A DNA stretch of 10,435 nucleotides from Actinomycetota bacterium. GTDB taxonomy: Bacteria; Actinomycetota; Thermoleophilia; Gaiellales; Gaiellaceae. Below, piece after piece: positions 6,206-10,435 of this stretch. Numbering within the stretch: position 1 is the first letter of the stretch; the number at the start of each line of letters is the position of its first letter. The translations under genes and the position numbers were made by a program. Location of the stretch: the NCBI GenBank assembly GCA_003136795.1, contig PLDP01000284.1:3557-13991 (forward strand), in the 5' to 3' direction. The notes beneath the pieces were generated by a model. It made no database searches. It worked only from the letters and a program-made list of their open reading frames with translations, and was not told the origin of the DNA.

Positions 6206-6853
6206 CTACGCAGCGGGCACGGCGTTCGTTCCCGCCGCCTTCGACTTGCGCTGGCCCAAGAGCTCAAGGCCCGGTTCACGGCGGCCCTGAAGTGATCCGA
6301 AGAGGACGAGGATCCCGAAGCCGATGCCGGTGAGGAGGAATGCGACGCCGGTGACGATGCCGAAGAGCGCGACGTTCTCGGCGAGGAAGCTTGCGTTGAG
6401 CGCGGTCGACAGCGCGGTCTCGGTCACCCAGGTGTCGCGAGCGGAGTTGCTGACCGGCTGTCCGTTCGCGTTCTTGGTGGCCTTGCTCGCGTCGTTCGTG
6501 CCCTTGCCGTCGGCAGACGCGTATTCCGGCATCTGCGAGTACGTCAGGCCACCGCTCGCCTCGAGCGCGTGGATCCTCATGTACTCCGCGAAGTCACGGG
6601 CGAGCGCGCCGGTGACGATTGCCTTGCCGGCGAGGTCTGCCGTCGGGAGCTTGATCGACGCGGAAAGTCCGGCTGCCTTCGCCTCGGCGGCGATGCTTGC
6701 CTTGGTCATGTCGGAGGATCCGACGATCTGCTCTGCCTTGAGGCTGTCGCGAACCGTGTTGCGGCCGTTGACGCCCAGCGCGATCGCGACGACGCCGAAC
6801 ACGATCAGGATGACCGTTGCAACGACGCCTCCGATCTCTAGGTACTTGCGCAT
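6206..6853 (-). CDS. Uncharacterised membrane protein with two membrane segments (215 aa)
   Basis: The protein has a hydrophobic segment at about 7-29 (GGVVATVILIVFGVVAIALG), an extracytoplasmic-looking region of about 125 residues rich in Ala, Ser and Thr, and a second membrane segment at about 158-185. A basic tail follows (GRREPGLELLGQRKSK). Both ends should face the cytoplasm. I recall similar actinobacterial proteins labelled 'aromatic ring-opening dioxygenase LigA', but nothing here resembles a dioxygenase and I would not carry that name over. The start at ATG 6853 is fixed by AAGGAG 7 bases upstream and by the membrane segment that follows; the frame extends to 6970 without such support. 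It is probably monocistronic: a gap of 147 bases lies upstream and a strong terminator downstream. Confidence 0.85.
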   Translation of the reverse strand: MRKYLEIGGVVATVILIVFGVVAIALGVNGRNTVRDSLKAEQIVGSSDMTKASIAAEAKAAGLSASIKLPTADLAGKAIVTGALARDFAEYMRIHALEASGGLTYSQMPEYASADGKGTNDASKATKNANGQPVSNSARDTWVTETALSTALNASFLAENVALFGIVTGVAFLLTGIGFGILVLFGSLQGRREPGLELLGQRKSKAAGTNAVPAA

Positions 6854-6859
6854 CTCTGA

Positions 6860-6866
6860 CTCCTTT
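6860..6866 (-). promoter_or_regulatory. Ribosome binding site of the 215-residue membrane protein gene
   Basis: On the minus strand GAAAAGGAGTCAGAGATG places AAGGAG 7 bases before the ATG. It selects this start over the in-frame upstream ATG/GTG codons. Confidence 0.8.
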
Positions 6867-6938
6867 TCGCTAGGGCCGAGATGGTCATCCGGCCTTTTCA
6901 AGCACTCTGGGGGCAGCGCGGTGGGTCGCCATCCGGCG

Positions 6939-6964
6939 CACTGCGGAAAACCACTGCGGGAAAC
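6939..6964. repeat. Tandem 13-bp direct repeat
   Basis: CACTGCGGAAAAC (6939-6951) is followed at once by CACTGCGGGAAAC (6952-6964), differing at one position. It lies in the 147-base gap between the second permease gene and the membrane protein gene, about 85-110 bases upstream of the latter's start. A tandem site for a regulator is possible; chance duplication in GC-rich DNA is also possible. Confidence 0.5.
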
Positions 6965-7016
6965 CCGCACCGATCGGGCCTCACTGCTGGGTCCGACGCC
7001 TCAGGCGCCGGTGAGG
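6946..7016 (-). terminator. Stem-loops at the end of the ABC exporter operon, probable terminator
   Basis: Two structures lie at the end of the leftward ABC operon. The first is a nested stem: CCTCAC (6979-6984) with GTGAGG (7011-7016), enclosing GACGCC (6995-7000) with GGCGCC (7004-7009), and the permease stop codon in the loop. The second is TGCGGG-AAA-CCCGCA (6955-6969), a perfect 6-bp stem. Leftward it is followed by GTGGTTTTCC, a short T run 4 bases after the stem. The T run is weaker than at the other terminator, so efficiency is uncertain. Confidence 0.45.
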
Positions 7017-8590
7017 TCGCGCCGCCCGAACGACCAGAGGCTCGCGAGCACGGCGAGCGCCGCGAGTGCGAGGAGCGCCGCCGCGGGGCCTGCGCGGAAG
7101 GCCTGAGCCGGCACGAACGCGAAGTGCTGGAACGGGCTGAGGTCGAGCAAGAAGCGCGGCGCCCCGAGCAGCGCGCCGAGCAGCTGCCAGAGGAAGGCGC
7201 CGCTCACGAGCCCGTAGGCGATTGCGTTCGTCGCACGCGGCACGACGGCAAAGGCGAGCGCGGCGAGCGCGAGAAAGAGCAGCGACACGGGCAGGCAGTT
7301 CGCACCTGCTTCGAGCAGCCGGGCCAGCGAGACGTGCGCGGACTCCGCGGCCGCGCCCGCCCAGGTGCAGAAGCCGGCGGCGAGCGCGAGCAGGGTGGCG
7401 CTTGCCGCGGCGACGAGCAGCCGCCCCGCGAGGAAGCGGCGGCGGTCGACCGGAAAGACGAAGAGCGTCTCCAGGCGCTGCTCCGCCTCGTCGCGCCGGA
7501 GGGCTGCGATCTGGGAGCAGGCGAACAGGCTGATCGTGAGCACGAAGAGCAGGAAGTAGAAGCCGAGCGCCCCGGCCGGGGTAGTGATCGTCGTGCCGCC
7601 GAGCTTGTGCAGCTCCTGGCGCAGGTTCGCCGGCAGGTTCGCCGTCGTGAAGCTCGTCGAGAGGATGCCGACGACGACAGCGAAGAGCCCGGTTGCGCCG
7701 GTCCACACGGCGATGCTGCCGAGCTCGTCCCGCACGGCCAGCGCGGTGGGCGACGAGAGCAGCCGGAGCCGCGGCTCGGCGCTGTCGCGCGCCGGCAGCA
7801 GGCCCGTGCCGACGTCGCGCCGGGCCGCGATCAGCCCGGCGAGGGCAAGGAGCACCGCTCCGCTGAGCGCGGGCAGCGCGAGGACGGCCGGTCGTGCGCC
7901 CGCGAACGCGCGCGTCTCTTCGCTCCAGCCGAACGGGGTCGCCCAGCGGAGCCAGCCGAGCGACGTCGACGTGTCGCCGATCACGCGCAGCATGAACGCG
8001 AGCACGAGCGAGCCCGTCGCGAGCTCGAGCGCGATGCGGCGCGAAGGTGCGAGCTGCGACGCGAGCGCGCCGAGGCCCGCGAAGACCGCGACCGGCGAGA
8101 TGGTCGCGAGCGCCAGGAACGCCGAGCCGCCGGGCGCCAGGCGGACGCCGGCCAGGCCCAGGAAGAGCGCGAGGAAGAGCACGACGGCGCCGGCCCCGAT
8201 CGCGGCCAGCGCGCCGAGGTAGGCGGAGCGGCGGCTGACGCTGCCTGCCCGCACGAGTTCCTGGCGGCCGGCGTCCTCCTCGGCGCGCAGGGCACGCACG
8301 GCCGCGAGCACGCCGAAGACGCCTGCGAGGATCGCACCGGTGCCGCCGACACGCCAGGCGACATAGCCGCCGACGCTCAGCAGGTCGTGCGGCGAGCCGT
8401 AGAAGAGCTCGACTGCCTTGTTCGCGCCGAAGCTGCGCGCAAACGCGACGCGCTCGGCGACGGTCGGGTAGCTGCGCCGGTAGCCGACGACATTCGCGGC
8501 GGCCATGAACGCGAAGAGCGCTGCGAACCACCCGGTGCGAACGCGCGCGTCGGCAAACGAGCGCCGTGCGATCGCGTCAGCCGCGGTCAC
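7001..8590 (-). CDS. ABC-2 type exporter permease, double-length (TnrB3-like)
   Basis: A 529-residue integral membrane protein with about twelve hydrophobic segments in two halves (roughly 20-260 and 290-529), twice the usual ABC-2 permease length. Each half starts with a long hydrophobic helix and an extracytoplasmic loop. The short conserved motif RRDEAEQRLETLFVFPVDRR at the start of the second half and the matching RAEEDAGRQELVRAGSVSRR in the first are the cytoplasmic coupling-helix type of ABC-2 proteins. The layout resembles the tetronasin-exporter (TnrB3) family. Its GTG start lies inside the ATPase gene, overlapping it by 14 bases, so the two form one transporter. The direction is presumably export; the substrate is unknown. 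The GTG lacks a strong ribosome site, as expected for coupled translation. Confidence 0.9.
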   Translation of the reverse strand: MTAADAIARRSFADARVRTGWFAALFAFMAAANVVGYRRSYPTVAERVAFARSFGANKAVELFYGSPHDLLSVGGYVAWRVGGTGAILAGVFGVLAAVRALRAEEDAGRQELVRAGSVSRRSAYLGALAAIGAGAVVLFLALFLGLAGVRLAPGGSAFLALATISPVAVFAGLGALASQLAPSRRIALELATGSLVLAFMLRVIGDTSTSLGWLRWATPFGWSEETRAFAGARPAVLALPALSGAVLLALAGLIAARRDVGTGLLPARDSAEPRLRLLSSPTALAVRDELGSIAVWTGATGLFAVVVGILSTSFTTANLPANLRQELHKLGGTTITTPAGALGFYFLLFVLTISLFACSQIAALRRDEAEQRLETLFVFPVDRRRFLAGRLLVAAASATLLALAAGFCTWAGAAAESAHVSLARLLEAGANCLPVSLLFLALAALAFAVVPRATNAIAYGLVSGAFLWQLLGALLGAPRFLLDLSPFQHFAFVPAQAFRAGPAAALLALAALAVLASLWSFGRRDLTGA

Positions 8591-9473
8591 CGTGGTCCGA
8601 GCCGTCGTAGTGGTGGAGAAAGATCTCTTCGAGGGACGGCTCGCGGCTCGTCAAGGTGACCACCGGCCGGCCGGCGAGCGCGGCCAGAAGCGGCTGTGGG
8701 CTCCCGGTCACCTCCAGCCGCACCGCGTTGCCGGCTGCGTGTACGACGCGCACGCCGGGCACGGCTCCGAGGTCGGGCGGCGTGCCGTCGAACGTGATCT
8801 CGACCGTCTGCGCGTTCAGGTGCCGGAGCTGCGCCAGGGTGCCCTCGTCGACGAGCCGCCCTTCCCGGAGGATGCCGACCCGGTCGCAGAGCGCCTCGAC
8901 CTCGCTGAGGATGTGCGACGACAGGAACACGGTCTGCCCGCGCTCCTTCGCCTCGAGCACCGTCTGGCGGAATGCGACCTCCATCAGCGGGTCGAGGCCG
9001 CTCGTCGGCTCGTCGAGGACCAGCAGGTCGGCTCGTGTGGCGAACGCGGCGACGAGCTGCACCTTTTGCCGATTGCCCTTCGAGAGCGCGCGCACTTTCT
9101 TGTCCGCGTCGAGCTGAAAGCGCTCGACGAGGAGCTCGCGGTAGGCGGCGTCGGTCGACCCGTGCAGGTGCTCCAGGAACACGAAGGTCTCCGTGCTCGT
9201 CAGCGCGGGCCAGAGATACGGCTCGCCGGCGACGTAGCCGACCCGTCGATGCGCGGCGACCGGGTCGCGCCACGCGTCGATGCCGAAGAGCTCGCCCCGT
9301 CCGGCGGTCGGGCGGTGGAGGCCGAGCAGCAGGCGGATCGTCGTCGTCTTGCCGGCGCCGTTCGGGCCCAGGTAGCCGTAGACCTCGCCCGACTCGATCG
9401 CGAGGTCGAGCCCGTCGAGCGCGAGGGTGCTGCCGTATCGCTTCGTCAGCCCTTCGGCGCGGATTGCAACCAT
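8577..9473 (-). CDS. ABC exporter ATP-binding protein
   Basis: A 298-residue nucleotide-binding subunit. The motifs are Walker A GPNGAGKT (36-43), signature LSKGNRQKVQL (130-140), Walker B LLVLDEP (150-156), D-loop SGLDP (158-162) and H-loop H187 in FLSSHILSE. The C-terminal 90 residues form the accessory domain common in drug/antibiotic exporters (DUF4162-like), ending in SLEEIFLHHY. Two deviations are visible. The Q-loop reads VAGEP where many members have LPQE, so the usual Gln is absent, and the signature is LSKGN instead of LSGGQ. I recall both in the TnrB-like subfamily, so they need not mean inactivity. The ATG at 9473 follows GGGGAAG, which overlaps the upstream stop codon. Its partner is the double-length permease it overlaps. 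Confidence 0.95.
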   Translation of the reverse strand: MVAIRAEGLTKRYGSTLALDGLDLAIESGEVYGYLGPNGAGKTTTIRLLLGLHRPTAGRGELFGIDAWRDPVAAHRRVGYVAGEPYLWPALTSTETFVFLEHLHGSTDAAYRELLVERFQLDADKKVRALSKGNRQKVQLVAAFATRADLLVLDEPTSGLDPLMEVAFRQTVLEAKERGQTVFLSSHILSEVEALCDRVGILREGRLVDEGTLAQLRHLNAQTVEITFDGTPPDLGAVPGVRVVHAAGNAVRLEVTGSPQPLLAALAGRPVVTLTSREPSLEEIFLHHYDGSDHGDRG

Positions 9474-9488
9474 GTGCTCGATCTTCCC

Positions 9489-10211
9489 CTACGGCGTCCG
9501 GCGACGGAGGGTCGCGGCGCCAAGCGCCAGCGCGGCGAGCGTGGCTCCGATCACGACGGCGACGTCGAGCACGAGCGTCCCCCCGAGCGGGCCGGAGTGC
9601 GTGGCGCGGCTGAGCGCGTCGAATGCATAGGTGAGCGGGAACGCGTACGCGACGTCCTGCAGTGGGGCGGCCATTGCGCCGCGCGGTGCAAAAAGGCCGC
9701 AGAGCAGCAGCTGTGGGAAGACGATCGCAGGCATGAACTGCACCGCCTGGAACTCGGTGCGCGCAAAAGCGCTTGCAAACAGGCCGAGCGCCATCCCGAG
9801 GAGCGCGTTGCCGATCGCGAGCAGGCCGACGAGCCAGGCGCCGTGATCTGCGTTGAGGCCGAGCAGCAGGAACCCGACGGTGCAGACGATCGCCGCCTGC
9901 ACGGCCGCCAGCGCGCCGAACGCGATCGCGTAACCACCGAGGAGCGCGGGCTTCGAGATGGGGAGGGACATGAGACGCTCGAGCGTTCCCGAGGTTCGCT
10001 CCCGCAGCATCGCGATCGACGTGACGAGGAACATCAGGATGAACGGGAACAGGCCGCACATCGGCGCGCCGATGTGCTGGAACACCGCGAGCCGCGAGTC
10101 GAACACGTAGCGAAGCAGCGCGAGCAGCCCGACCGGGACGCCGAGGAGGAGCGCGATCGTGCGGCGGTCGCGGCGGATCTGCCAGAGCACGCGACGAGCG
10201 GTCGCGATCAT
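9489..10211 (-). CDS. ABC-2 type exporter permease (240 aa)
   Basis: A 240-residue membrane protein of standard ABC-2 permease length with about six membrane segments (roughly 18-36, 50-69, 92-118, 123-149, 158-175, 211-233). Residues 70-90 (RERTSGTLERLMSLPISKPA) contain the ABC-2 coupling motif ERxxGTLE, which contacts the ATPase. The start is the ATG at 10211-10209; it overlaps the stop of the preceding ATPase gene as ATGA and is preceded by GGGGAAG. The open frame runs on to 10340 but there it is only Arg-rich shadow of that ATPase. The permease pairs with the partial ATPase upstream, as in DrrAB/NatAB-type exporters. The gap to the next ATPase gene is 15 bases, so all four genes are one operon. 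The substrate cannot be inferred. Confidence 0.92.
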   Translation of the reverse strand: MIATARRVLWQIRRDRRTIALLLGVPVGLLALLRYVFDSRLAVFQHIGAPMCGLFPFILMFLVTSIAMLRERTSGTLERLMSLPISKPALLGGYAIAFGALAAVQAAIVCTVGFLLLGLNADHGAWLVGLLAIGNALLGMALGLFASAFARTEFQAVQFMPAIVFPQLLLCGLFAPRGAMAAPLQDVAYAFPLTYAFDALSRATHSGPLGGTLVLDVAVVIGATLAALALGAATLRRRTP

Positions 10212-10435
10212 TCGGAGCTTCCCCGGATGATCGCCAGGAAGGCGCGGCTGAGGTCGCTCTCGCCGGTGCGCGCGCGGAGCTCGTCCGGTGTCGTCGCGGC
10301 GAGGATTGCGCCTTCGCGCATCAGCAGCAGGTCGTCGCATTCCGACGCTTCCTCCATCGAGTGACTCGAGACGAGCAGCGTCGCGCCCGCGTCCGTGAGC
10401 TCGCGAAACGACCGCCAGAGGTCGACGCGCAGGAT
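10208..10435 (-). CDS. ABC exporter ATP-binding protein, C-terminal part only (5' end beyond window)
   Basis: Only the last 75 residues are present; the start lies beyond the window edge. The fragment includes the H-loop VSSHSMEEASECDDLLLM, where the His senses the ATP gamma-phosphate, then the strand MREGAILAATTPDELRA. Both are diagnostic of ABC-type ATPases. The tail ends SRAFLAIIRGSSE with no long accessory domain. The stop overlaps the start of the 240-residue permease gene as ATGA, which marks the two as partners. The Walker A, Walker B and signature motifs lie outside the window, so catalytic competence cannot be judged. The gene is distinct from the other ATPase, which follows the permease. 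Confidence 0.9.
   Translation of the reverse strand: MLRVDLWRSFRELTDAGATLLVSSHSMEEASECDDLLLMREGAILAATTPDELRARTGESDLSRAFLAIIRGSSE

Noticed and set aside
6324..7106. A plus-strand frame of 260 codons with some hydrophobic stretches
   Set aside because: It lies opposite the two-segment membrane protein, which has a better ribosome site, a terminator and clear membrane topology.
6881..8659. A 592-codon plus-strand frame opposite the long permease
   Set aside because: It is a charged repeat-like composition of Arg, Glu and Ala mirroring the Leu/Ala codons of the membrane protein on the other strand.
8505..10364. A 619-codon plus-strand frame opposite the ABC ATPase and permease genes
   Set aside because: It spans two genes and their border on the other strand, has Arg/Glu-rich composition and no motif.
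1..10435. CRISPR array, tRNA, rRNA, transposase or attachment site
   Set aside because: I saw no regularly spaced repeats, cloverleaf, transposase motif or integrase. The window reads as ordinary chromosome with composition even across genes.

Overview
The window looks like chromosomal DNA of a high-GC actinobacterium. The base composition, strong G/C bias at third codon positions, GTG starts, ATGA gene overlaps and gene content fit. I would guess a deep lineage such as Thermoleophilia (Gaiella/Solirubrobacter-like), but that placement rests on general resemblance only. There are no tRNAs, rRNAs, insertion sequences or CRISPR arrays, and coding density is high.

Left part (1-5758): a stress and signalling block arranged around a divergent promoter region (706-859). 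Leftward run a universal stress protein gene and, overlapping it by ATGA, a flavodoxin-like gene cut by the window edge. Rightward run three closely packed genes: an 871-residue fusion of a GNAT acetyltransferase with an ADP-forming acyl-CoA synthetase-like protein, a GAF-GAF sensor histidine kinase, and a NarL/LuxR-type response regulator that overlaps the kinase by ATGA. The first GAF domain resembles that of mycobacterial DevS/DosT and keeps both the His that ligates heme and the distal Tyr. The synthetase part keeps both phospho-relay histidines expected of an active enzyme. My reading is a redox- or hypoxia-responsive module linking a gas or redox sensor, acetyl-CoA/ATP metabolism, protein acetylation and a universal stress protein. 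Each domain call is well supported; the joint function is inference.

Middle part (5759-7000): two small uncharacterised leftward genes. One encodes a 105-residue soluble protein whose start is unclear: a 15-codon reading frame in another frame precedes it and a G6 run lies between. The other encodes a 215-residue protein with a membrane segment near each end. A very strong intrinsic terminator (6160-6189) separates them.

Right part (7001-10435): a leftward operon of two consecutive ABC-2 exporters, ATPase (partial), permease (240 aa), ATPase (298 aa), permease (529 aa), with overlaps or gaps of at most 15 bases. Substrates cannot be read from the sequence; drug, antibiotic or lipid export is usual for these families.
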